A stretch of DNA of 64,000 nucleotides. Source: Roseateles sp049532965 (GTDB taxonomy: Bacteria > Pseudomonadota > Gammaproteobacteria > Burkholderiales > Burkholderiaceae_C). The DNA lies in the NCBI RefSeq assembly GCF_049532965.1, contig NZ_CP186694.1, forward strand, positions 806,001 to 870,000, read 5' to 3'. The notes below the pieces were generated by a model, which was not told where the DNA came from, searched no databases, and was given only the letters and a program-made list of their open reading frames with translations. Made by a program: the position numbers and the translations under genes. Below are positions 52,254 to 59,965 of this stretch, one piece after another. Every line of letters starts with the position of its first letter. Position 1 is the stretch's first letter.

Positions 52254-54928
52254 TCCTTCACGTCGGGAGTGGAGTCGCCCGCGGCGCCCGTGGCGTCGCC
52301 GGCATCGGGACCAGCGCTGCCCGTGGCATCGGCGTCGGTCGATTCATTCGCATCGTTCTCCACGATGCGCTGCAGGCCCGAGAGCTTCGCGCCCTCGTCC
52401 AGCGAGATCAGGGTCACGCCCTGCGTGGCGCGGCCCAGTTCGCGGATCTCGGCAACCCGCGTGCGCACGAGCACGCCGGTGTCCGTGATCAGCATGATCT
52501 CGTCCTCAGGGCGAACCAGCGTCGCGGCAACGACCTTGCCGTTGCGTTCGCTCTGCTGGATCGCGATCATGCCCTTCGTCCCGCGGCCATGGCGGGTGTA
52601 CTCGACGATGCTGGTGCGCTTGCCGTAGCCGTTTTCGGTCGCGGTCAGCACGCTCTGCGTCTCGTCCTCGGCCACCAGCATCGCGATCAGGCGCTGGTCG
52701 GGCTCGAGCATCATGCCGCGCACGCCGCGCGCCTGGCGGCCCATCGGCCGGACGTCGTCCTCGTCGAAGCGCACCGCCTTGCCGCCGTCGGAGAACAGCA
52801 TCACGTCATGCTGGCCGTCTGTCAGCGCCGCGCCGATCAGGTAGTCGCCCTCGTCCAGGTCGACGGCGATGATGCCGGCCTTGCGCGGGTTGCTGAAGTC
52901 CTTCAGCGAGGTCTTCTTGACGGTGCCCAGCGCGGTGGCGAAGAAGATGAAGTGGTCTTCCGGGAACGAGCGGAACTCGCCCGTCAGCGGCAGCACGACG
53001 TTGATCTTCTCTTCCGGCTGCAGCGGGAACATGTTGACGATCGGCTTGCCGCGCGCGTTGCGCGAGCCCTGCGGCACTTCCCAGACCTTCAGCCAGTAGA
53101 CGCGGCCGCGGTTGCTGAAGCACAGCATCCAGTCGTGCGTGTTGGCGATGAAGAGCTGGTCGATCCAGTCGTCGTCCTTCGTGGCGGTGGCCTGCTTGCC
53201 GCGGCCGCCGCGGCGCTGGGCGCGGTACTCGCTCAGCGCCTGGCTCTTGATGTACCCGGTGTGCGACAGCGTCACGACCATGTCGGTCGGCGTGATCAGG
53301 TCCTCGGTGCCGAGTTCCTGCGCGTTGTGCTCGATCACGCTGCGGCGCGCGCCCAGCTTGGTCTGGCCGAACTCCTGCCGCACCGACACCAGCTCCTCGC
53401 TGATGATCGTGGTCACGCGGGCGGGGGTGGCCAGGATGTCGAGCAGGTCGGCGATCTGCGCCATCACGTCGCGGTACTCGCCGACGATCTTGTCCTGTTC
53501 CAGCCCGGTCAGGCGCTGCAGGCGCATCTGCAGGATCTCGCTGGCCTGGTCGTCGGACAGCTTGTAAAGGCCGTCCTCCTGCATGCCGTACTGCGCCGGC
53601 AGGCCTTCGGGGCGGTAGGCATTGCGGCCGCCGGCAGTGTCGGCCTCGGCGCGCGACAGCATCTCGCGCACCAGCGACGAGTCCCAGGCCCGCGCCATCA
53701 ACTCGGCCTTGGCGACCGGCGGGGTGGGGCTGCGCTTGATGATCTCGATGAAATCGTCGATGTTGGCCAGCGCGACGGCCAGGCCTTCCAGCACATGGCC
53801 GCGCTCGCGGGCCTTGCGCAGTTCGTACACCGTGCGGCGGGTGACGACCTCGCGGCGGTGCTCCAGGAAGACCGTGATCAGGTCCTTCAGGTTGCACAGC
53901 TTGGGCTGGCCGTCGACCAGCGCCACCATGTTCATGCCGAAGCTGTCCTGCAGCTGGGTCTGCTTGTACAGGTTGTTCAGGACGACTTCGGGGACTTCGC
54001 CGCGCTTGAGCTCGATCACGACGCGCATCCCGGACTTGTCGGACTCGTCCTGGATGTGGCTGATGCCCTCGATCTTCTTTTCCTGGACCAGCTCGGCGAT
54101 GCGCTCGAGCAGGGTCTTCTTGTTCACCTGGTAAGGGATCTCGTCGACGATGATCGCCTGGCGCTGGCCGCGGTCGATGTCCTCGAAATGGACCTTCGCG
54201 CGCATCACCACCTTGCCACGGCCGGTGCGGTAGCCCTCGCGCACGCCGCTCAGGCCGTAGATGATCCCGGAGGTCGGGAAGTCGGGGGCGGGGATGAGTT
54301 CCATCAGCTCGTCGATCGAGCAGTCCGGATTCTTCAGCGCATGCAGGCAGGCGTCGACGACCTCGTTGAGGTTGTGCGGCGGGATATTCGTGGCCATGCC
54401 CACCGCGATACCAGCCGAGCCGTTGACCAGCAAATTCGGCAGCCGCGTCGGCAAAACCAGCGGTTCTTTCTCGCTGCCATCGTAGTTGGGGCCGTAGTCG
54501 ACGGTTTCCTTGTCGATATCGGCCAGCATTTCATGGGCGATTTTCGACAACCGGATTTCGGTGTATCGCATGGCCGCGGCGTTGTCGCCGTCGACCGAAC
54601 CGAAATTGCCCTGGCCATCCACCAGCATGTGGCGCAGCGAGAAGTCCTGCGCCATCCGGACGATGGTGTCGTACACGGCGCTGTCGCCGTGCGGGTGGTA
54701 TTTACCGATGACGTCGCCGACGATGCGGGCCGACTTCTTGTAAGGCCGGTTCCAGTCGTTGTTCAGCTCGTGCATCGCGAAGAGCACGCGCCGGTGCACC
54801 GGCTTGAGGCCGTCGCGGGCGTCGGGGAGCGCACGGCCCACGATCACGCTCATCGCGTAATCCAGGTAGGAGCGGCGCATCTCCTCTTCGAGGCTGATCG
54901 GCAGGGTTTCCTTGGCGAACTGGGTCAT
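52250..54928 (-). CDS. gyrA: DNA gyrase subunit A
   Basis: This 892-residue type IIA topoisomerase subunit cleaves DNA with Tyr122 (AAMRYTEIRL). The breakage-reunion domain is followed by the six-bladed C-terminal wrapping domain, with the GyrA-box QRRGGRGK. Numbering matches E. coli in this region; the quinolone-determining Ser83 and Asp87 (HPHGDSAVYDT) are the sensitive-type residues. The last 40 residues are acidic and Asp/Ala/Gly-rich. Its leader contains TAGAAT (about 54985-54990) and a 14-bp palindrome. Confidence 0.98.
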   Translation of the reverse strand: MTQFAKETLPISLEEEMRRSYLDYAMSVIVGRALPDARDGLKPVHRRVLFAMHELNNDWNRPYKKSARIVGDVIGKYHPHGDSAVYDTIVRMAQDFSLRHMLVDGQGNFGSVDGDNAAAMRYTEIRLSKIAHEMLADIDKETVDYGPNYDGSEKEPLVLPTRLPNLLVNGSAGIAVGMATNIPPHNLNEVVDACLHALKNPDCSIDELMELIPAPDFPTSGIIYGLSGVREGYRTGRGKVVMRAKVHFEDIDRGQRQAIIVDEIPYQVNKKTLLERIAELVQEKKIEGISHIQDESDKSGMRVVIELKRGEVPEVVLNNLYKQTQLQDSFGMNMVALVDGQPKLCNLKDLITVFLEHRREVVTRRTVYELRKARERGHVLEGLAVALANIDDFIEIIKRSPTPPVAKAELMARAWDSSLVREMLSRAEADTAGGRNAYRPEGLPAQYGMQEDGLYKLSDDQASEILQMRLQRLTGLEQDKIVGEYRDVMAQIADLLDILATPARVTTIISEELVSVRQEFGQTKLGARRSVIEHNAQELGTEDLITPTDMVVTLSHTGYIKSQALSEYRAQRRGGRGKQATATKDDDWIDQLFIANTHDWMLCFSNRGRVYWLKVWEVPQGSRNARGKPIVNMFPLQPEEKINVVLPLTGEFRSFPEDHFIFFATALGTVKKTSLKDFSNPRKAGIIAVDLDEGDYLIGAALTDGQHDVMLFSDGGKAVRFDEDDVRPMGRQARGVRGMMLEPDQRLIAMLVAEDETQSVLTATENGYGKRTSIVEYTRHGRGTKGMIAIQQSERNGKVVAATLVRPEDEIMLITDTGVLVRTRVAEIRELGRATQGVTLISLDEGAKLSGLQRIVENDANESTDADATGSAGPDAGDATGAAGDSTPDVKE

Positions 54929-54942
54929 GCGCGGTGGGCCGC

Positions 54943-54956
54943 GCGCACGCGTGCGC
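54943..54956. repeat. 14-bp palindrome in the gyrA leader
   Basis: gcgcacgcgtgcgc is a perfect palindrome located 14 nt before the gyrA start codon, within a larger GC-rich stem (ggccgcgc / gcgcggcc, 54937-54960). It could fold in the mRNA near the start codon or serve as a protein-binding site. No ribosome-binding site is visible between it and the ATG. Confidence 0.55.
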
Positions 54957-55187
54957 GGCCTCTGGAGAGATCGGAAGACGAGGATTCTAATTGCGGCCGC
55001 TTGTCGTGCTTGCGCAACAGGTTCATGAACAGTTGCAGCGGGTGCCGCGAGAATGGAGGCGTCCTGTTGCCCTATGGCACAATCGGTTCGTCCCTAGGAG
55101 AAACCCTTGGTCAGGGAACTCCTGAGGTTTTAGTTCCGACATTGGACGTTTCGCAGGGCAACTGCGGCTTTCCTTGAGAGGAGAATC

Positions 55188-55835
55188 ATGAAGAAACTGA
55201 ACCGCGTGGCAGCGCTCTTCGCTGTCGCCGCTGTGGCCACCTCGGGCGCAATGGCCCAATCCGTGGACAACTGGCGCGCAACGGATGGCACCGTTTGGAA
55301 AAACGGCACCAACGAGCTGTGCTGGCGCGATGCATTCTGGACCCCGGCCACGGCCGCCAAGGACTGCGATGGCGCGCTGAAGCCGGTCGCGCAGGCCCCG
55401 GCCGCCGCGCCCGCTCCGGCGCCGGCTCCGGCTGCCACGCCGCCGAAGCCGACCCCGGCTCCGGTGGCTCCGACCAGCGAGAAGGTCACCTACGCCGCTG
55501 ACGCCTTCTTCGACTTCGACAAGTCGGTCCTGAAGCCGGACGCGAAGGCCAAGCTGGATGACCTGGTCTCCAAGACCGGTGGCATCAACCTGGAAGTGAT
55601 CATTGCCGTCGGCCACACCGACAGCGTCGGCACGGACGCCTACAACCAGAAGCTGTCGGTTCGCCGCGCTGAAGCCGTGAAGGCGTATCTGGTGTCGAAG
55701 GGTCTGGAAAAGAACCGCGTCTACACCGAAGGCAAGGGCAAGAAGCAGCCCATCGCCGACAACAAGACCGCGGAAGGCCGCGCCAAGAACCGCCGCGTCG
55801 AAATCGAAGTGGTCGGTACTCGCGCCGTCAAGTAA
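55188..55835 (+). CDS. OmpA family outer-membrane/peptidoglycan-binding protein
   Basis: This 215-residue exported protein has a signal peptide (1-23, AMA before Q). A short N-terminal part with two Cys (LCWRDAF and KDCDGAL) is followed by a Pro/Ala linker (about 68-98). The C-terminal OmpA domain has FFDFDKSVLKP, VGHTDSVGTDAYNQKLSVRRA and NRRVEIEV, which binds peptidoglycan. There is no eight-strand barrel. GAGAGGAGA precedes the ATG, a strong ribosome-binding site, and the gene ends at a clear terminator. High expression is likely. The leader (55085-55125) can form a stem. Confidence 0.93.
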   Translation: MKKLNRVAALFAVAAVATSGAMAQSVDNWRATDGTVWKNGTNELCWRDAFWTPATAAKDCDGALKPVAQAPAAAPAPAPAPAATPPKPTPAPVAPTSEKVTYAADAFFDFDKSVLKPDAKAKLDDLVSKTGGINLEVIIAVGHTDSVGTDAYNQKLSVRRAEAVKAYLVSKGLEKNRVYTEGKGKKQPIADNKTAEGRAKNRRVEIEVVGTRAVK

Positions 55836-55870
55836 TCGGTGCAGGACGGCGACTGCGGTCGCCGCTCGAG

Positions 55871-55904
55871 AACCCCGCCAGCCTCCCGGCTCGCGGGGTT
55901 TTTT
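55871..55904 (+). terminator. Rho-independent terminator of the OmpA-like gene
   Basis: aaccccgc (55871-55878) pairs with gcggggtt (55893-55900), followed by six T residues (55899-55904). It closes the monocistronic OmpA-like gene. Confidence 0.9.
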
Positions 55905-56069
55905 CATTGCCGTGTCATGCGCTGACCGCTCGGCAAGGCGCTGACCAAAGGGATCGGCGTTGGGGCAGGTAAACACCGCAGCCTCCGGCCGGACGGGACC
56001 CGGTAAAGGGACAGGGAACCTGCGTCGAATGGGCATTGCGACAGGTGTGCTCGGCTACCATTGCGCCCC

Positions 56070-56771
56070 ATGGCGAATGTCGACGCAAAAGAGCTCGAGA
56101 AGTTCAGCGAGCTGGCCCACCGCTGGTGGGATACCGAAAGTGAATTCAAGCCACTTCACCAGATCAATCCCTTGCGGTTGAACTGGATCGATGGCTTGTG
56201 CGGGCTGCAGGGCAAGGCGGCGCTGGACGTCGGCTGCGGCGGCGGCATCCTCGCGGACGCGATGGCCCGCAAGGGCGCAAACGTGCTGGGCATCGATCTG
56301 GCGACGAAGTCGCTGCGCGTGGCCGAGTTGCACGCAATGGAGGCCGGCACGGAGAACGTTGCCTACCAGGAGATCGCCGTCGAGGAGCTTGCGGAGCAAC
56401 GCCCCGCGTCCTTCGATGTCGTGACCTGCATGGAAATGCTGGAGCACGTGCCCGACCCGGCGTCGGTGGTGACGGCGCTGGGCCGGTTGGTGAGACCGGG
56501 TGGCTGGGTCTTCCTCTCGACGCTGAACCGCAACGCCAAGTCTTTCCTGTTCGCGATCGTCGGTGCCGAGTACGTACTGCGCATGCTGCCGGCCGGCACG
56601 CACGAGTACGCACGATTCATTCGTCCGTCGGAGCTGGCGCAGATGTGCCGCGACGCCGGTCTGGAAGTGCAGAGCGCGAAGGGGCTCACCTTCAATCCGC
56701 TCACGCAGCGCTACGCGCTGAATTCGGATACGGACGTCAACTACCTGCTGGCTTGCCGCCGTCCCGCATGA
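56070..56771 (+). CDS. ubiG: Ubiquinone biosynthesis O-methyltransferase UbiG
   Basis: This 233-residue SAM-dependent methyltransferase carries out both O-methylation steps of ubiquinone synthesis. It opens with ELEKFSELAHRWWDTESEFKP-type sequence, has the SAM-binding LDVGCGGGILADAMA, then FDVVTCMEMLEHVPDP and FLSTLNRNAKSF. ATG 56070 is preceded by TACCAT ending 8 nt before it, with no ribosome-binding site, hence possibly leaderless. It overlaps gph by 4 nt. Confidence 0.96.
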   Translation: MANVDAKELEKFSELAHRWWDTESEFKPLHQINPLRLNWIDGLCGLQGKAALDVGCGGGILADAMARKGANVLGIDLATKSLRVAELHAMEAGTENVAYQEIAVEELAEQRPASFDVVTCMEMLEHVPDPASVVTALGRLVRPGGWVFLSTLNRNAKSFLFAIVGAEYVLRMLPAGTHEYARFIRPSELAQMCRDAGLEVQSAKGLTFNPLTQRYALNSDTDVNYLLACRRPA

Positions 56772-57475
56772 ACACGGTGACGCTGCAATCGCCGGCGGGG
56801 GTGCCGGTGCGGACGACCATCCGGATGGTGCTGTTCGATCTGGACGGCACCTTGGTCGACAGCGCGCCGGACCTGGCCGGGGCAACCAACGAGATGCTCG
56901 CGGCGCGAGGCCTGCCCGAAGTGGCCTTCGAGCGCCTGCGTCCGATGGTCGGGGCGGGGGCGCGCGGCATGATGGGCCTGGCGTTTGGCGTCTCGCCGGC
57001 GGAGGTCGCCTTCGCGGCGCTGCGCGACGAGTTCTTCGATCGCTACGAGCAGCGCCTGCTGCGAGCGACCCTGCCGTTCGACGGCATTGCCGCGATGCTC
57101 GGAGCGCTGGCGGACGATGGCCTGACCTGGGGCATCGTGACGAACAAGTCGGAGCGCTTTGCGCTGCCGCTGGCCCGTGGACTGGGCTGGTCGACCCGCG
57201 CGGCCGCGGTGATCGGCGGCGACACGACGCCGCACAGCAAGCCGCACCCGGCGCCACTGCTCGAGGCGGCGCGGCGGGCGGGCGTGTCGCCGCGTGAATG
57301 CGTCTACGTCGGCGATGACGCGCGCGACATCATCGCCGGCCGGACCGCAGGCATGCCGACGGTGGCGGTGCGCTGGGGCTACCTGGGGGACGGCGAGCCG
57401 ATCGATGCCTGGGGCGCGGATGTTGTCGTCGACACGCCGGCCCAATTGGTCGAGTGGCTGCGATCGCCGCGCTGA
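56768..57475 (+). CDS. gph: Phosphoglycolate phosphatase (HAD family)
   Basis: This 235-residue HAD hydrolase removes phosphate from 2-phosphoglycolate, which arises from DNA repair. Motifs: FDLDGTLVDSAPDL (I), IVTNKS (II), a Lys in the PHSKPHPAPL segment (III) and VYVGDDARDIIAGRTAG (IV). The 19 residues before motif I are longer than usual; a start at the internal ATG 56825 would shorten it. ATG 56768 overlaps the ubiG stop by 4 nt, the conserved ubiG-gph coupling. Confidence 0.92.
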   Translation: MNTVTLQSPAGVPVRTTIRMVLFDLDGTLVDSAPDLAGATNEMLAARGLPEVAFERLRPMVGAGARGMMGLAFGVSPAEVAFAALRDEFFDRYEQRLLRATLPFDGIAAMLGALADDGLTWGIVTNKSERFALPLARGLGWSTRAAAVIGGDTTPHSKPHPAPLLEAARRAGVSPRECVYVGDDARDIIAGRTAGMPTVAVRWGYLGDGEPIDAWGADVVVDTPAQLVEWLRSPR

Positions 57476-57554
57476 CCAAGCCCGAGGCGGGACGCCAAGC
57501 CGCCCTTCGAACATCAGAAAAGAAGCCTGGTCGGGCTCTTGAAGTCCGGCGGAC

Positions 57555-57563
57555 TGGCATAAT
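57555..57563 (+). promoter_or_regulatory. Extended -10 promoter element of ssrA
   Basis: TGGCATAAT is an extended -10 box (TG-n-CATAAT) 17 nt before the mature tmRNA 5' end. No -35 at a good distance is visible; TTGAAG at 57539 is too close. The short transcribed leader would be removed by RNase P. Confidence 0.6.
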
Positions 57564-57580
57564 CTGCGACTTCTCTCTCT

Positions 57581-57940
57581 GGGGCCGACCTGGTTTCGAC
57601 GTGGGTGCGGAGTCGGAGTAGGGCATGCCGAGCACCAGTTCGCTCGTAAATCCACTGGAATCAAACTATCTGCGAACGATAGCAAGTACCTGGCCGCCGC
57701 TTAATGCGGTGACCCCTCGCAGCAGCTCGCCCATGGGCTGTGGTGGCAACACCGGCGAGGTTATTCACATGGGCTGGTCTTGAGCCGTGTCACACGGCGC
57801 CTGACGAGATCTAGTGACTGGCGTCCTTGGTAGCGTGCTCCTGCGCGACCAGGACGTGAGACTCAAATCAGAGAGCTAAGCATGTAGAACTGCCCGATGA
57901 TGGCTTGCGGACGCGGGTTCAATTCCCGCCGGCTCCACCA
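57581..57940 (+). ncRNA. ssrA: Transfer-messenger RNA (tmRNA)
   Basis: tmRNA rescues stalled ribosomes and tags the nascent peptide. The 5' end ggggccg pairs with cggctcc before ACCA, including the G3-U70 pair that alanyl-tRNA synthetase recognises. The T-arm gcgggttcaattcccgc is intact. The tag frame at 57672-57704 reads A-NDSKYLAAA-stop, with GCG as resume codon. The total is 360 nt. The encoded CCA end is immediately followed by an integrated element that repeats its last 30 nt. Confidence 0.96.
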
Positions 57941-57941
57941 T
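57911..57941. repeat. Left attachment-site copy (tmRNA 3' end)
   Basis: These 31 bp, covering the T-arm and acceptor 3' half of tmRNA plus one base, recur exactly at 63293-63323. They mark the left boundary of the integrated element and keep tmRNA complete. Confidence 0.9.
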
Positions 57942-58322
57942 TTCAGACCCCCAGCGCCTATGAAAGACATCGGCGCTGGGTGCGTCAAACAGTCAGAGAT
58001 TGGCCCTTGTTGGTGTCGGATTCGCACGGAATTCACACCGATTTTCGCAACGATGTTACAAGTCGCCAGTCGCTAGGTCGGGAGACCTAGATCAGTGTGA
58101 GTTCACGTCCTTCCGGATTGCATGGCGATGACCAAGTGGCTTGTCGTCACGTGAGGCCGCCGATCACACTGCAGCGGTTGCTGCCGGCCAGCCAGCATGG
58201 CGTGGAAGACGGATGGCGGCCATCTGCGAGAGGTCACAGCCGACAACTGGAGGGCTACGCATGTCGGCGATTCAGGCTCGCGGTTCTCGCTGGAAGTGCG
58301 AAAAGGCCTGATGGTCCATGCA
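57942..58322. other. Non-coding left end of the island
   Basis: I see no supportable gene here. A stem cccagcgcc/ggcgctggg (57950-57980) lies 9 nt after tmRNA; it lacks a T-run but may now end or protect the ssrA transcript. A 7-bp hairpin ctaggtc/gacctag spans 58073-58090. The segment starting at 58021 resembles the segment at 63241 near the other end (ttcgcac-ga-ttc-caccga in both), possibly recombinase arm sites. Confidence 0.5.
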
Positions 58323-58686
58323 TCACTTATGCGGCGTGTACCTGACCTGTGCCTTCACGGGCCCAGGCAGCGCCTTCAAGATCGTCGGCACGATATCGAT
58401 GTCGTCGACGGTCTTCCACACAAGCGTCTTCAACGGGGCGGGGACTCTGTCGTCGGAGCCGCCGTATTGGGCCAGCACGATGGGGATGATCCGGAACCCG
58501 TCGGCACGCGTCGCCTGCTCGTGGATTGCGCGGTCAATTTCGCGTTGAATGACCCCTGCGTCAGCGAACTGACCTGACAGGAAGAACACCGCTGCGGAGC
58601 ACTCGGCGAAGGCGTTGTCGACGCCACGCACCAGCGGATCGCGAGCAGCGAGGCCATCGCGGTCAAACCAAGTCATGAGGCCCAAG
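58323..58686 (-). pseudogene. TIR-domain protein, 5' end removed by an IS element
   Basis: The frame reads into the IS boundary without its own start. The remaining 120 residues begin LGLMTWFDRDGLAARD and continue with SAAVFFLSGQFADAGVIQREIDRAIHEQ and FRIIPIVLAQYGG, the layout of the second half of a bacterial TIR domain. The Glu in QREID fits the catalytic NADase glutamate. The first 30 or so residues (the YSHxD-type strand) are missing. No match to them is seen beyond the other IS end, so DNA was lost as well as interrupted. TIR proteins act in phage defence or NAD depletion; this copy is probably dead. Confidence 0.65.
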
Positions 58687-58724
58687 TGAAGCCTCCTTGA
58701 TTTCCTGTGCCAGTCAGAAGTAGA
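58687..58724. repeat. Left terminal inverted repeat of the IS3-family element
   Basis: 38 bp starting tgaagcctcct; matches the reversed right end at 31 of 38 positions. Confidence 0.85.
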
Positions 58725-59555
58725 TGTCCGGGAATCGTTTTATACGGTACTCGACCGGCGGCACCCGGCCGAGCGCTTCATGCGGTCGATGGTGGTTGTA
58801 GCGCTGAAGCCAATCGGCAGTCATGGCCCGCACCTCGGCCAACGAATCGAAGACGTAGCAGTCCAGCACCTCGGTGCGGTAGGTCTTGTTGAAGCGCTCG
58901 ACATAGGCGTTCTGGGTTGGCTGGCCGGGTTGGATGTGACGTAGCTCGATGCCTTTGGCGGCAGCCCAGTCGCATAGCGCCTGGGCGATCAATTCCGGCC
59001 CGTTGTCCAGTCGGATCGACAACGGCGCGCCGCGCACCTCGACCAGTTCGCTCAAGGCCCGGATCACGCGCGTTGCCGGCAGACTCGTGTCGACCTCGAT
59101 GCGCAGCGCTTCGCGATTGAACTCGTCGATGACGTTGAACGTCCTGAAGCGCCGTCCTGACCAGAGCGCGTCGGCCATGAAATCGCAGCTCCAGTGCTGA
59201 TTGGGTTCGCGCGAGCGGTCCAAGGGCCGCTTGACGCGCGCCGGCAGTCGTTTCTTGCCGCGCCTGGGCAGATTGAGCTTGAGGTCACAGTACACGCGCC
59301 ACATCACGGTCTTGCCCCAGGGCTTGCCTTGATGGCGAGCACTGTCGTAGATCAGGCCGAAGCCATGCCGCGATTTCACCGCGATGTGCTGTTCGAGGAA
59401 CTCGATCACCCCGGAATCGTCGCGAGCCACGGCCTTGTAGCGCAACGTGGATCTGGCCATCCCGCTGGCTCGGCAGGCTTGACGCTGGCTCAAGCCGTGG
59501 TCCGACATCAGCGCTTGCACGATGTGCTCGCGACGCTCCGGGGTCAGAGCTTTCG
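58714..59555 (-). CDS. IS3-family transposase, OrfB (DDE integrase part)
   Basis: This rve-type DDE transposase domain is read after a -1 frameshift from orfA. It has the N-terminal helix-turn-helix part LTPERREHIVQALMSDHGLS, then the triad: D in HWSCDFMADAL, D in IRLDNGPELIAQ and E in NAYVERFNKTYRTEVLD. The frame is intact. The same frame stays open further upstream but there is antisense to sense in the overlap with orfA, so the functional product is the OrfAB fusion. The start given is approximate (the slip site). Confidence 0.88.
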
Positions 59556-59810
59556 CTCGATGACATCCTTGAGCGCGCTGTGCATCAGCGCCAGCTCCGC
59601 GTACATGCGCTTGAGCTGGGCGTTCTCGTCCTGCAGCTCCCGCAGTTGCGCCAGGCTCGAGACGTTCATGCCGGCGAATCGGCTCTTCCACTTGTAGTAG
59701 GTCGGCTCGCTGATGCCGTGCTTACGGCACGTCTCGCCAACCTTGCCGCCAAGCTCGGCCTCCTTGAGGATCGCAACGATCTGGCTGTCAGTGAATCTGG
59801 ATTTCTTCAT
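59544..59810 (-). CDS. IS3-family transposase, OrfA
   Basis: This 88-residue protein has a helix-turn-helix (RFTDSQIVAILKEAELGG, then TCRKHGISEPTYYKWKSRF) and a leucine-zipper-like coiled coil (LRELQDENAQLKRMYAELAL). At its end the CGAAAGC sequence (59550-59556 on the plus strand as gctttcg) offers an A-AAG slip site, joining DVIERK to ALTPERR of OrfB by -1 frameshifting. OrfA alone usually acts as a regulator. Confidence 0.9.
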   Translation of the reverse strand: MKKSRFTDSQIVAILKEAELGGKVGETCRKHGISEPTYYKWKSRFAGMNVSSLAQLRELQDENAQLKRMYAELALMHSALKDVIERKL

Positions 59811-59835
59811 GTAGAGGCTCCATGGGGTCGGATTC

Positions 59836-59873
59836 TCTACTTCCGGCTGGACCAGGATTTCGAGGAGGCTTCA
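59836..59873. repeat. Right terminal inverted repeat of the IS3-family element
   Basis: 38 bp ending gaggaggcttca; the reverse complement matches the left end. Confidence 0.85.
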
Positions 59874-59965
59874 CCGTCCGGGCCACCGACGTATTTCGGT
59901 CCACGTCATACTTGCGCAACTAACGGTTCACTTGGACGGCGGTTCCGCGTGGGTCTCGCTCGCCG

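Larger units (their letters stand above)
58687..59873 (-). mobile_element. IS3-family insertion sequence
   Basis: This 1187-bp element is bounded by imperfect inverted repeats (31 of 38 positions match), beginning tgaagcctcct at 58687 and, reversed, at 59873. It carries overlapping orfA and orfB on the minus strand, and the orfB stop lies inside the left repeat, as in IS3 elements. The bases flanking it (aag on the left, ccg on the right) are not a target duplication, pointing to a deletion next to the element after insertion. The subgroup is not certain. Confidence 0.9.

Noticed and set aside
58197..58577. 126-codon plus-strand frame in the island
   Set aside because: Antisense to the TIR remnant, whose translation shows clear domain segments; the plus frame does not.
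59544..59691. Apparent frame break between the two IS reading frames
   Set aside because: This is the usual programmed -1 frameshift arrangement of IS3 elements with an A-AAG slip site, not damage.
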